Origin: Ostrinia nubilalis
Lineage: Eukaryota > Arthropoda > Insecta > Lepidoptera > Crambidae
Direction: 5' to 3'
DNA length: 64,000 nucleotides
Assembly (NCBI RefSeq): GCF_963855985.1
Contig: NC_087106.1
Location: 1,781,001-1,845,000, forward strand
Below are positions 8,943-20,450 of this stretch, one piece after another. A program made the translations under genes and the position numbers. Position 1 is the first letter of the stretch; each line of letters starts with the position of its first letter. The notes beneath the pieces were generated by a model. It did not search any database and was not told where the DNA came from. It saw only the letters and a program-made list of their open reading frames with translations.

Positions 8943-11378
8943 ATGGGCGATATTAACATCAACTTGATCTCATCACCCAAGTCAGACCCAGACTCTGAGG
9001 ATTACCTTAACGCACTTGCCTTTCACGGTCTCCTTCCAGGTCACACCTTACCGACCCGCAGTTCTGCCTGTCTTGATCATGCCATTCTCAAAACTTCGTC
9101 ACCTGCCCAGTGTTTGGTTATCCAGTCCACTGTAACTGATCATGATGCAGTCCTTCTCGCTATTCAGTCCAAAATCGGAAACCCTGGCACCATCAAAATT
9201 AAAAAAGTTAATTACCCTGAAACTTGTGAATCTATAAAAAACATTGATTTTTCGCCCATTCTTCAGCTTTCTGACCCTAATATTGCTACTAATCTCCTAA
9301 TATCCAAACTTCAAATTGCTATTGCACAGCACACTCGAGCTCTTACTGTCCCTCGACGTCGTAGAATCCTTAAACCCTGGATCACCCCAGGTCTATTGAG
9401 GTGTATCCAAAACAGGGATAACATGCACAAAAGACTCAGAAATGAGCCTAACAATGAAATCCTTCGTAAGACCTATATTCGCTACCGTAACTTTTGTAAC
9501 TCTTTACTTAAAAAAATCAAAATTGCACATGACAGGAATCTCATTGTTAAGGCGGGTTCTAATAACAAAAGACTATGGAACGCCATCAAAGAAGTTTCTA
9601 ATATCAAAAAAACAAACTCAAGTTCTACCGACCTCCTTTCTTGTATGCCCACTCCAAATCAAGCTGTTGAGCACGTTAACTCTTTCTTCGCAGGCATTGG
9701 TAGGTCCCTCGCCGAAGAAATTCTCTCAAATAATTCCGGTCCTCCCTCCTCTTCTCCTACACCTCCTGTTTCTTCTTCGTCTTCTGCCTGTCAATCTTTC
9801 GTTCTCCTGAGTGCCTCTACCGCAGAGGTTGAAACCCTTCTATTATCCCTCAGGGAGGAGTGCGCAGTTGGTTGGGATAATATCCCTACCACCCTCTTGA
9901 GGCGCTGTAAAGACCAGCTAGTCCCTCCTATTGCACACATCTGCAACCTCTGCCTTTCCTTAGGTTGCTTTCCGGATGCTTTTAAAAAGGCACTAGTTCA
10001 CCCAATCTACAAGTCTGGGGATTGAAACCGTGTCAATAACTACCGTCCTATATCGGTTCTGCCAGCCTTGTCGAAAATCTTAGAGCGGTTAATAAACAAC
10101 AGACTGATCAAATTCATTGAGGAGCGGGATTTCTTGTCTCCTGGTCAACACGGCTTTAGACAGGGTAAATCTACAGCTGATGCGGTTCATGAACTTACCG
10201 ACCACGTCTCTAGAAATCTGGACAGGGGCAAGAAATGTCTTTCGATCTTCCTAGACCTGGCCAAGGCTTTTGACACGGTTTCCATCCCCATCCTGCTGGC
10301 CAAATTGGAGGCGATAGGTGTTAGAGGCAACCAGCTTTCTCTATTCCGCAGTTACTTTACAGGTCGCTCTCAGTCGGTCGTAATAGACGGAAATGTGAGT
10401 TCTGAGGTCCCTATAGAGTACGGTGTTCCCCAGGGAAGCATTCTCGGCCCCACGCTTTTCCTGGTGTACATCAACGATCTCTGCTCCCTTCCCATCCCAA
10501 ACTGTAAAATTATTTCCTTTGCCGATGACACAGCCCTCGTATTTGCAGCCGACTCATGGGGTGACACTTTCCGGCGAGCACAGTCTGGATTTCACCAGGT
10601 CTCCTTATGGTTACAAAAAAACCTTCTAACGCTCAACGTAAAAAAAACCCATTATATGACGTTCTCTATTAACAAAATCCCAACAAATACCCTTAGTGGT
10701 CTTCGATTAATTGCCCATACTCACCCCCTTCTATCTGACCTACCTTGTAACTGTTCACCACTGTCTTCGACTGATGAAATTAAATATCTAGGCATAACTA
10801 TAGATTCGAGACTAATTTTTAAATCCCATATCGTAGCTACAGCCGGGAGACTCCGCAAGCTTATGTTTGTCTTTCGTAGGCTTCGCCACGTAGCAGACCC
10901 CAGCCTTGTCAGGACAGTCTATGTAGCCCTCTGCCAGTCACTTTTGATTTATTGCATAACCTCTTGGGGAGGTGCCTGCAAGACTGTCCTGATAAAGCTG
11001 GAACGAGCTCAAAGGGCCATCCTTAAAATTTGCACCTTCAAACCGCTGCTTTTCCCTACGTATGAGCTCTTCCAATACTGCCAAGTTTTAACCGTCCGCC
11101 AACTCTTCATCTTGTATATTGTCTTAAAACAACACCATCTAGCAAATTTCGATCCCTCTGTTGTCCGACGTAATCACCTGGTAGTTCCCTCTTCTTCTTT
11201 TAAAACTTACTTCTCTCATCGCTTCTACTGTTTCTTGGGTCCTTTTTTGTATAATGCTCTTCACCATAATTTAGATCTCCACTCCTTGCCCAAATTTCAT
11301 TGTAAGTACAAGGTCTCAAATTACTTGCAATCCTTGACGTATGCTGAAACGGAAAACCTGCTTCAACCAATTAGGTAA
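8943..11378 (+). pseudogene. LINE ORF2: AP endonuclease C-terminal part plus reverse transcriptase, one in-frame TGA
   Basis: One frame runs from 8943 to the stop at 11376-11378, broken only by TGA at 10023-10025 (SGD-stop-NRVNNYRP). An arginine CGA there would be one transition away. Endonuclease residues begin upstream in the same frame (AIYRP at about 8850, with an earlier TGA before it) and continue as IIVMGDININL, then SACLDHAI and VTDHDAVL. The linker is Ser/Pro-rich near 9740-9790. Reverse transcriptase motifs are YRPISVLPALSK, GFRQGKST, FLDLAKAFD (catalytic Asp codon 10254), GVPQGSILGP, and FADDTALVF (10518-10529). A C-terminal region typical of Jockey/CR1 elements follows. No RNase H was seen. 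The clade inside the group (CR1, L2/Kiri, Jockey) is not resolved. The near-intact frame implies recent activity. Confidence 0.88.
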
Positions 11379-11401
11379 CTTTAATACGGGCAGATGGTTC
11401 A

Positions 11402-11525
11402 TTACTAACACACACGCACACTCACTCACATACACCTACACTCACATACACTCACACTTACATACACCTACACTCACATACACTCTCACTCTCATTACAC
11501 TCACTCTCACATCACTTACACTTCA
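11402..11525 (+). repeat. Minisatellite in the LINE 3' UTR
   Basis: Imperfect tandem units of cactcacatacaccta type, all C/A/T on the plus strand with almost no G. They lie between the LINE stop codon and its 3' end. Confidence 0.85.
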
Positions 11526-11786
11526 CCTTTTACACACTCTCTTTCAATACTCGTCTAGTTTTTGTCTAGTTTTAAAATAACTTTAATAAATTCTATGTGC
11601 TCCGGCCATTATCGAGAGAGGAGAGTACTGGCGCTCTGTAGTACAGGCTTCTCGCCTAGTTCAGACTCCAGTTCTCTCACAATCTTACCCTGTTCAATTA
11701 GTACATAGCAATTTGTGTTTCACTGTAATAATGGATTGTGAAAGAAAGAAATAAATGCTTTTTATTATTATTATTATTATTATTTT

Positions 11787-12670
11787 TTGAAGTCGGTTAA
11801 AAATGGAAATGCATGCAATTTTTGATATCTTTTTTACCAATCAACTAATAAAGCAATCAGGAAATGTCATTATGTCAACTGTATTATGTAAAAAAGACAT
11901 GACAATGTAAGGTATGTATCTATCAAAAAAAAAAAATTAAGACTACAGAATTTTCACATTTATTTTGATTTAGAAGACTAAATGTTTTTTTAAAACAGTT
12001 CAGACTCAGTCCTGTTATCCTATAAAACGTGGTTATTAAGTTTTTTTTGGGTAGATTTTCTCAATGTTTATACATATTAAGTATTTTTGAGTTTTTTTCT
12101 ATCCACTTTCAGATGTACCTATTTATTATACACAATGAATGTTGACGGTAGACAGCAAAAATGTTCACCGTTTGTTTTTTTGTTTCTGTATTAGTTAAGG
12201 TATACAAGTGTAAATGTTAATGTATGTTTTAAATTCAATAAACTATTTGTTTTTGTATCTATCTACTAGCAATTTGTGAGAGCTCATTCCATCACCATAA
12301 TTCACTCTTTCTGTATGTATTTAAAATAAACCAAAACACCCATATAAACATTACAATGGAGTTTAAAGTACTTTGTCCTGAACTTCTTAATTGACGGATG
12401 GTGTGGAGCTTTAAATTCTGCTTTAAATGTGACCACATTCTGACTGAGCACTTTTATTGATAGCTTGGGAAACTTTGTAGACGACACACCACGAAGAAAT
12501 AAAGGATTTGTTTTCAAAATTATTTTAAGTTATGTTACTGGCAATAAAATTATCATTAAGTATTTTGAACATTTGTGTAGTGTTTTGTTTTTAAGAACAA
12601 GTTTTTTGAATTTGAGCGCCATTCTACGTTCTTTACTTTAGTTCTTCATTTGTTTTTTTGCAAAATTACG
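11787..12670. other. Unique AT-rich sequence
   Basis: No coding signal. The minus frame at 12302-12517 has no recognised domain. Confidence 0.45.
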
Positions 12671-12800
12671 GCAGGGTTGCACCATCTTACTTTTACTTTA
12701 ACAAACGTGAAAAGTCTGTCAAACTCCATACAAAAATCACCGACTATGGTTATACAGCCATAGCATAAACGGTGACGTTTATTACAAAGTATCCACAGAT
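12671..12800. mobile_element. MITE, AAGGCTGAGTTGCACCA family, degraded
   Basis: agggttgcaccatcttactt and gtcaaactccatacaaaaat match the family. The right half is scrambled. Confidence 0.6.
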
Positions 12801-13245
12801 TCCTGCCATGTCTCTACTGTGTTGGAATCTATCGGACTAAGACGCTAGATAGATAGAAGTAATGGGTTCGAATCCGGGGGATAAATGTAGATAAGGGGAC
12901 AAATGGGGACATAAGCAGGCTAAAGTACAAGCTTGGGTCAGGACTAGTTGATTTTTTAAGTGCTTCTTACCTAGAGTTGGGACAAAACCCCAAAAGATTT
13001 GTATTTCTATATGAATTTTTCTTTCACGCACATCGTTATAAAATCTTGGGATAATTAAGAGAGAGTAAGTACCTATAGTTTTAAAACACGGAATTTGCCT
13101 TAATAAGTAGCCCCACTATCGTCAGTCATATTCTTCATCACTGAAAGTCAAGTTCTAAGTTCTTCGATGAAAGTCTTTCATAGAGGTCACAAATTGTCTT
13201 AATTTCTTTCGACGTTCGTCCCTCTAAAGTGTCTTAAGAAACCGA

Positions 13246-13320
13246 CATCACTTGCACCACAAAAACCATCTGAAATAAAATACACACGGCCAGGGGGTAG
13301 AAACCTGAAATATCCCTGAT
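13246..13320. repeat. 75-bp direct repeat, left copy
   Basis: It equals 13604-13678 over 75 positions with three mismatches and no gaps, starting catcacttgcaccac. It lies just outside the 3' tail of the RTE copy at 13321-13603, so it is the left arm of a long target-site duplication. Confidence 0.9.
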
Positions 13321-13603
13321 CATCATGATCATCATCATTTCAGCCATAGGACGTCTACTGCTGAACATCTGCCTCCACCAATGATTTCCATGTTGACCGG
13401 TTGGTAGCGGCCTGCATCCAGCGCCTTCCTGCTACCTTTGTGGATGGATGTGCTATGCTGGAATTTCCGATACCTCCTCCGCTCCAGAACCTTGCTGCCC
13501 CATCGGCCGTCAGTTCTGCGTACTATGTGCCCTGCCCATTGCCACTTCAGCTTGCTAATCCGTCGGGCTATGTCAGCGACTTTAGTTCGTCTACGGATCT
13601 CCT
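13321..13603 (-). pseudogene. RTE retrotransposon 3' end, GAT-tailed, with 75-bp target duplication
   Basis: The reverse complement encodes EEIRRRTKVADIARRISK, LKWQWAGHIVRRTDGRWG and KVLERRRY, then a damaged segment, then a tail of aaatgatgatgatcatgatg. It begins exactly at the edge of the 13604 repeat copy. The minus frame is open across the junction, which creates a chimeric 102-residue frame at 13335-13643 with no meaning of its own. Confidence 0.87.
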
Positions 13604-13678
13604 CATCACTTGCACCACAGAAACCATCTGAAATAAAATACACACGGCCAGGGGGTAGAAACCTGAAGTATCCCAGAT
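13604..13678. repeat. 75-bp direct repeat, right copy
   Basis: The partner of 13246-13320. Three substitutions (near positions 17, 66 and 72 of the repeat) suggest moderate age. Confidence 0.9.
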
Positions 13679-13925
13679 ATTAAGGCATAAATCCGAAGCG
13701 AAGATACGTTATTGCAACTGCTTTATTACTTCTTACGTCCATCTGGTCCAGTGGCTTGCTGTCTTGTCTTGACTTCAGTATGACTGCAGCATATCATATC
13801 CATAATATAAATTTAATATAAATTTTACAAAACAACACGGTTTAAAATTCTTTTAGCAATCTATATTGAAAACCTTTTAGTGTGTTGTTATAAGTCTGAA
13901 TCAAAACTTATATGGGATCGAATTT

Positions 13926-14068
13926 AACGTATTCACAAACATTACTATGAGATCTCACAGTGCGCGTAGACGCACAGGGTGACACATGAACCAATCACAG
14001 AGTTCCATTCAACCCTGAATTCGATTTGCTGCTTCACTTGAGCAAGCATCGTTTGTAAATACGGGCGT
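13926..14068. mobile_element. MITE, CGCCCGTATTCACAAAC family
   Basis: The left end is cgtattcacaaacattacta and the right end is catcgtttgtaaatacgggc. The core tctcacagtgcgcgtagacg recurs in copies at 26217, 30141, 37011 and 40126. Confidence 0.8.
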
Positions 14069-14169
14069 AAGCTTCATAAGTAAGATCTTTGTTGCTTAAG
14101 TGGTAACATCACCTCAAAATAAACTTCTCATTTTGCTCAGAGCAAAAAAACTTAAAAACTATATTTCAT

Positions 14170-14236
14170 GCGTTCGTTTCAGCCACTATGACGTCCACTG
14201 TTGGACAAAGGCCTCCCTCAGGATTTAAACTCCTCC
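14170..14236 (-). mobile_element. RTE 3' end, CGTT-tailed, very short
   Basis: gcgttcgtttcagccactat then gacgtccactgttggacaaa is the complement of the RTE terminus, only about 60 bp long. Confidence 0.75.
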
Positions 14237-14637
14237 CCCAATAACTTTACCCCATGATTAAAAAAAACGAACGATTTGGATAACTTTTAGTAAATTTTGA
14301 GTCAAAAAACATAATTTTAGAAGAATGGAGAAAGTTTGGTCTTAGAAAAACTTACCTTATGACGTCTTAATCCAGGCACAAGTTACTCAATACCAGCGTA
14401 ATAGTTAAGAAAAATAGTTTATTCTATACTAATAATATCAAAGTTAACAACTTCTATTCGCTCGCAACAGCCACGTAACTCCGGTGGTAGCTGCAACAAA
14501 CTTTTGCTAATTGAATTATACATACTTGAGCTACAAACAAGTACGCGCGTGTATCGCGTCTACCTTCTTAAGTAAAACCGCGGTATTGAGTGTGTATTGA
14601 AGACGTGGTTATAGTAAAATGAAAGTAGTAGTACTTA
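14237..14637. other. AT-rich spacer
   Basis: Nothing recognised. Confidence 0.4.
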
Positions 14638-14849
14638 TCTACACTAATATTATAAAGAGGAAAACTTTGTTTGTTTGTTTGTTTGGTTGTAATGAGTAGG
14701 CTCAAAAACTACTGGACCGTTTTTAAAAATTCTTTCACCATTTGAAAGCTACATTATCCACGAGTAACATAGGCTAAATTTTATTTTGGAAAAAAATAGG
14801 GTTTCGTATAATGTAGTCCACGCGCGCGAAGCCGCGGGCGGAAAGCTAG
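14638..14849 (+). mobile_element. Helitron-like element, Lep1-type variant (F)
   Basis: It starts tctacactaatattataaag, has a (gttt)n run, aaactactggaccgttttta, and ends gcgcgaagccgcgggcggaa agctag. TC and CTAG ends with a terminal hairpin fit a Helitron. Confidence 0.72.
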
Positions 14850-15119
14850 TCACTACTAAAGTTAGTATTATTAGGTGCTAGTTACGTTTATGTGATCGAA
14901 ATGTTTGATATGGTCCACGCACACAATTCGATTTTCCGTACACACAACAAGTTACGTAAAATATTTTACTTTAGCTCTGTGATTTTGTCTTTTTTTGCCT
15001 ATGACACCAAACACAGGCAAGACACGTAAATATTTATTTTTCTGTCTTAACATTTATACGTTCCTACATGAAAGAAAGGGTTTCAATTCTACAAAGAACT
15101 CGCTTTGATAGTGCATTAT

Positions 15120-15247
15120 TAGGGCTGACTATATACGTTGGGCCTATACTATACACGACTATACACGTTTGGACAAGTGACATTGGGACCAACGTTGGTC
15201 CCAATGCCACTCGTCCAACACTGAGTCAACGTGTGGATCCGGCCTGA
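15120..15247. mobile_element. Foldback element
   Basis: The centre is ggaccaacgttggtcc at 15186-15201. The arms extend outward imperfectly to cacgtttggac on the left and gtccaacactgagtcaacgt on the right. Further unpaired flanks on both sides may belong to it. Confidence 0.55.
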
Positions 15248-15620
15248 GATAAGATTATCTATTCAAAGACAAATGACAAATCTAGTGATGTAGCAAAAAG
15301 CTATTTGAAATATCTCTCGGTTTTTATTAAAGTCTAGAAGCATTATCAAAATTTCTTTCTTGGAATAAATGATTGTGAATGACATTTTGACGTGCTACCA
15401 TACCACAGTGTAAGTTTAAAACAGTACAATGTAAATAAAGTAAATAATTAAATTCGCATGTTACGGACACCACTTAGTTAGTCTAACTAAACCTTTTATG
15501 TAATTATTAGTTTAAAGCAAAAATGAATATTAAGTAAATCATGCCGTAAAAAGTGAAAAACAACCATGATATCTTTTTAGTAAACTAAGTCACTGTCACA
15601 TATTAAGTCAACATTATTTT

Positions 15621-16570
15621 TAACCTTTAGCTACTGAGGTGGATTTAATTTCACGTAAACACTGACGTGGGGGCCTGAGAGGCCCGTACATATGTGTGCT
15701 TATATTTAAAAATATATAATCTTTTTAGGGTTTTATGTTTAATAATTATTAATAGTGGTTATATTTAAATACAATAAAACGATTTTTATGTAAATTATTT
15801 GTTAATAAGTACGTATTATTTCAATATTTAGAAAACATGTAGCATTTTTTGGCAAAAATCTCATGAAATCATGAGTCACAAAGTTATCATGAAAAATATT
15901 CATAAATTCAACAAATCAACTTAGAATCATAATTTTCAATAGTCTTTTTAGCTAATGATATATCAGTAATCCTAATATAAAAAAGGGGGAAAAAAATTAC
16001 ACACATCAAATAGTGCGAATTAAACACAGTCTGGATAAACTTGCTTTGCTCAGTGGAGGAAGCCATACATATCTTTAAAATGTAGATTTCATTTGAATCT
16101 TCAAAATACATGTATGGCACTTGGTTTCATAGTTGAAATCTTGATAGACAGGTACAGGCTTATCATTTCCTAGCATACGTGCCAAAAACTACTGTTCTTC
16201 TATTTTTAGTTAAATGCTGGTTATTTTTACTTCCGAGATACCGCTTTCTCTCGGACGACGTACTGTAGGCTCCATATTATAGATTTTATCAAATTATTTC
16301 AAGAAAAGACGACAACTAAATGAAAACTATAGACAAAAAAAGTTACGCCAATACTGAGGTGGGGGCCTGAGAGGCCCACAAGAAACTTTAAAATTAATTT
16401 ACCTACTGAAATTGCGCGTGCAATCACGTGCACCGTTGTTGACAGCCTCGGCGCAATGAAATTTGAAGGTACTAAAAGATTCGCGTGTGTCGTGCACGTG
16501 GTAGAGGAGAAATTCAACAATTTGACTTTTGCAAGGCCTGAGAGGCCCCCACGTCAGTAGTTAAAGGTTA
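15621..16570. mobile_element. Putative 950-bp inverted-repeat element with GGGGGCCTGAGAGGCCC motifs
   Basis: The outer ends taacctttagctactgaggt and the complement of acgtcagtagttaaaggtta are inverted repeats (20 of 22 positions). Inside, the motif gggggcctgagaggccc recurs at 15668, 16360 and (inverted) 16535. The inner pair, 16351-16560, forms its own 210-bp inverted-repeat unit. No coding frame was recognised. Confidence 0.55.
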
Positions 16571-17537
16571 AACTTGAGTACTAAGTAATGCATTAACAAA
16601 TAAATAAAACATGATCGATATGCGTGAGTGCAATAACGATTTTGTTCAAAGTAGTCCTACTGCTAATAATTTATACTATGGTGACTCGAGTGTTTTTATT
16701 TATTTATCTTTACCTGCCGTTTCGTGAGGGATTGATGAATCTTTTATTAGTCCTTTCAATGTCTCCGAATACCAATTGCTATTTGAATTTGGATTATGTT
16801 TGCCCATTTTTGTAGCTCGAGTAAAAAATTCGTAGAAAGAAATGCTTAATTTGTAACAAGAATTCTTAAAATACATTTTAGCTCTAAATAAGTTATTTTC
16901 TTTATATGTTCAGGTTATTGAAATGAAATTCAGTTTGCAGCTATAAGTATTTACTTATTTATTGAAACTTGTACAGAATTACACAAATTAAATGCAGGCC
17001 GTGCTCTCTCACATTGCAACAGAAAGTAGGTGGAAGTAAGTCGCAAAAGCATCAACAAATATTCTGCATTTACTAACAAAGTACACCTAAAACTTGGTAA
17101 AAATAAGGATTTAATAATTTCCAGGTAAGTTTAATTAATGTTTTTAAATTACATTGCGCAAATGCTGTTTTGTGGTGTCTCAATTGAAAATGAATAATAT
17201 TTATTCAGTTATGACGAATATTATCACACTTATGATCCAAGCAATACTCGTAAGTAAGAAACTATTTTCTATTTCTAGTCTGTTTTATCAATAAATTATT
17301 TCCTCAATACGTTGTTAATTCTGACTAATACTATTTTGTGTTCGGACACAACACACGTTCAGTATAAACTACTTTATTATTAGTTAGCTAATGTACTTTG
17401 AGTGTTTTCAGGTCAGACTACAAATTAGTTCGTCTGTACGGTATCCAACAAAATTCGATTATTTAATACATTTAAGGAAATCTGTTTTTTGTAGGAAAAT
17501 AACACTTATTACCATGCGTTTTATCGACAAATCGTAT
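16571..17537. other. Unique AT-rich sequence
   Basis: The only recognisable signals are short frames without domains. Confidence 0.4.
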
Positions 17538-17763
17538 CGGGACACTTGGGAGAAAGACACTAGCGCGAAAAGCCATTTGCGAACATGGACACTTGCGCGA
17601 AAAGAAATGAGCGCGGATGGACGTTTGCGCGAAAAGACATGAACGCGAAAGACCTAGTGTCGAAAGATATTAGTGCGAAAACAAATACTTTTCGCGAATA
17701 GTAATGTAAAAACTGTTTTCGCGCTAATGTATTTCGCGCCAGTGACTTTCGCGCAAGTGTACC
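17538..17763. mobile_element. MITE with internal GCGCGAAA repeats
   Basis: The left end gggacacttgggagaaagac pairs imperfectly with the complement of ctttcgcgcaagtgtacc. The motif gcgcgaaaag is repeated many times on the plus strand in the left half and inverted in the right half. Confidence 0.65.
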
Positions 17764-18544
17764 AGAACCTCGACAAATAAAAATTCCTAGCGTGTGACAG
17801 AGCGTAAAATATTCACACGACTTCACTGATCTACAAAGACACTTTTATGTATAAACTATGTAGTTTCTTTAGTTTCTTCTCAAGCTTCACTTGTGAGTTT
17901 ATAGTTGAAGGACTGATCATATTTTTTCCTTGATAGAACAAAGATTTTCTTACAAAGTTCCCTTTTCTATTTATTTATTTTCTTCCCCCTTTTGTTACAT
18001 TAGGTGCTAACGTTGTACAATCACATTAAGTATTTCTATAGCTCTCTAGTTGATTTTTTTGATAGGACAAACGGTTTTATCATTTCCATCATACAAGATC
18101 ATCGTATTGTAGTCTACGGCTGGAAGTAGGTAAACCTCATCATTTCAGAAGTGCGATTGTGTAAAGTTGTTCATGGCTGGACAATGAATACAATTGACCA
18201 TCGATTGTTTACCTAAATTCGAATTGTGTAATTTTGTCCATTCCATGAAGACCGAAAAGTGACCGGTCGTATATAAACGTTTCATGGATTTGCGTTTTAT
18301 TTTCGAAAAACATTCGCTAAACTATTTTTTTTTAACAAATTATAAATCAAATTCATTTTTAAATGCAGTTTTTGCATTCATCCAATGAAATTGTCATCAT
18401 CATTATTTCAACATGTGGAAATCTACACGACGTAGGGCAAGTAGCGTGACAGAGCACGATCTTGACTTTTTTATCCAGCTACCTTTTTAAGGTTATTAGT
18501 CCAGCACCTTACCTACTTACCTATGCGTAGTGTTTAAAACCTAA
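17764..18544. other. Unique AT-rich sequence
   Basis: Nothing recognised. Confidence 0.4.
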
Positions 18545-18854
18545 TACAGTAGAATCTCGATTACCCGAACTCATTTTTCACGGTTTCTAATTACCGATTT
18601 AGGGTCTGGACCCATAAAAACGGAAGGCGCTGCCACCGTAACACGGTATGGACGTCGTCTTAGTTCATTGTTAAAAGACATGGATTCATCTAATGGTCTA
18701 AAATTTAGATTTTTAGACTCTAAATGATGTATTGAAAACCCTTTTGTAAAAAGTTAATTTTGTTTGATTTTACTTTGAAATCGATTATCCGGATTTTCGA
18801 TTATCCGGAACACCCCTGGTTTTAATTGATCCGCATAGTCGGGATTCTACTGTA
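18545..18854. mobile_element. Pogo/Tigger-like MITE
   Basis: The ends tacagtagaatctcgattac and gtcgggattctactgta are inverted repeats (ACAGTAGAATC core), flanked by TA. Internal repeats of gattatccgg are typical of pogo-group elements. No transposase remains. Confidence 0.65.
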
Positions 18855-19202
18855 CATATTTGAAATGATATGAAATGGTATCTTTGTCGAAATTATTGAC
18901 GGCTGAAACACTCAGTTTGCTAAAATCATCCCCGTCAATAACGTTCAAAAACGCCCTCATTCCCATTACCCGCCACAAAATCGTTTCGTCCAAATAATAC
19001 CCGATTTCCGAACTCTGCCTCACGTAGAGGCAACCTAACCTAAACAATACGCAATTGAGTTGTTTATACCTGTTCCCGCGATTTCCCAAAGGCCCCTATA
19101 ATAGAACAAGAGCAGTGCACGTGATCCGAATCCCAGACCCGATGTATTGACTCTAATTTCGCACAAATTTACTATCCGATGTAATGCAGTCTTCGTATGA
19201 AC

Positions 19203-19403
19203 GTGTAAATCAGAAGTGGCCAACCGGTCGCGACTATTAGTCCAGTCGATCGTGGCAAGGCAAAAAAACACTACATGATTGTGTGCTAAACTATGCTGTT
19301 TCATTTAAGATTTCAAGAAGTATGTAAGTGATAGATAACCCAGGGTTTCGTTAGTAAACAGTAGATGTTATGTCTAATCAAGTTGGCCACCCCTGGTGTA
19401 AAT
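19203..19403. mobile_element. hAT-type MITE with 8-bp target duplication
   Basis: gtgtaaat at 19203-19210 and 19396-19403 are identical. The 185-bp insert starts cagaagtggccaaccgg and ends agttggccacccctg, inverted ends of the CAGGGGTGGCCAA type. An 8-bp duplication is the hAT signature. Compare 52631. Confidence 0.85.
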
Positions 19404-19637
19404 GAATCGCGAAAGGTTTGGAAACTAATTCAATGGGGCAAATTGGTGTGACCTTGACCGGGTATAAAGGTTAGTGGGGCATGTTTTGGGGTCAATGCGT
19501 ATGGAATAAACAATAATGGGGCGCCGTACGATATATGGTTCTGATATGCATGGGAATTGTGTAAGAAATGGTGACTTTTGTATTCCTCAATTAGTTACGA
19601 GTATTTGTATGGCAATTTTTATTCATTTATTTTCCCA

Positions 19638-19830
19638 CTAGCTTTCCGCCCGCGGCTTCGCCCGCGCGCGTCCCTATTTTAAAACATGGATAAAAATTAT
19701 CCTATGTCCTTTCTTGGGACTCAAACTTTATCTATGCCAAATTTCATCAAAATCAGTTTAGTGGTTTAGTCGTGAAAGCAAGACAGACAGACAAACAGGG
19801 TTAATTTTGCATTTATAATATTAGTATAGA
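19638..19830 (-). mobile_element. Helitron-like element, type A
   Basis: Plus strand ctagctttccgcccgcggct is the complement of hairpin-CTAG. The far end taatattagtataga is the complement of the TC start. Confidence 0.72.
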
Positions 19831-20450
19831 TTTGTTGTCGGTAAAATAGAGGGTTGTACCTATTTGTTTTTTTATTTAGATTAAACATGAACTTCCCTAA
19901 CCATAAATAATTTATAATCATCAACCATTTACCCTACTTCTCAACTAAATAAGTAATAACTTTTCTTATATATATGTAACACCGCATCATCTTCCTCGTA
20001 AAGAGCGCCTTGGAAATATCTTCAAAACCTCGCACATTCTATAAGCTATTCCACTCCAATGCGCTGGCCGTTCGAAAATCGCAAGCAATTTTATAAAAAT
20101 CCCAGCTTTAAAAATAGTGTTGCGGACTGTGGTGGAGTTTTGGTATAGGCTTAACGAGATTACACGCGGACAAAACCGGCAAAAAGTACACGAGTCGTCC
20201 CGTCGGCGTCGCTCTAATTAAATGGCAAAAATCGGCTTCACTCGGCGTGACCCAGTTTGAGGACAATCGGGACGGCTTTGGGGCAACTCCGTAAGATGCT
20301 GCGGGTTTGCCCCATATTTATTTATGTATATTATGCGAATGCTGTAAGGTAGAGAAGTAGATGGAATTTGACGTCATTTTAATGTAAGCTTTATGTAAAC
20401 TACACGTTTGTAGCAGTAATATCACCATAGGCAATTTCTTCCATATATCA
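19831..20450. other. Unique sequence
   Basis: Nothing recognised. Slightly less AT-rich around 20000-20300. Confidence 0.4.

Larger units (their letters stand above)
8750..11790 (+). mobile_element. Jockey/CR1-group LINE, 5'-truncated, (TTA)n tail
   Basis: It comprises the coding entry below, a 3' UTR with a CACTCACATACACC-type minisatellite (11405-11520), and a 3' end at gaaataaatgctttttatta followed by (TTA)n to about 11786. The 5' edge is uncertain; endonuclease-like translation is readable from about 8830 (ITINDE, AILAIYRP). No clear target duplication was seen. Confidence 0.8.

Noticed and set aside
12855..12880. gggttcgaatccgggg as a tRNA gene
   Set aside because: The B-box string is present but the T stem does not pair and no acceptor stem or A box was found.
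13335..13643. 102-residue minus frame as a small protein gene
   Set aside because: It is RTE C-terminal sequence read across its truncation junction into the target duplication.
18255..18290. tatataaacg as a promoter
   Set aside because: No initiator at the right distance and no downstream coding start.
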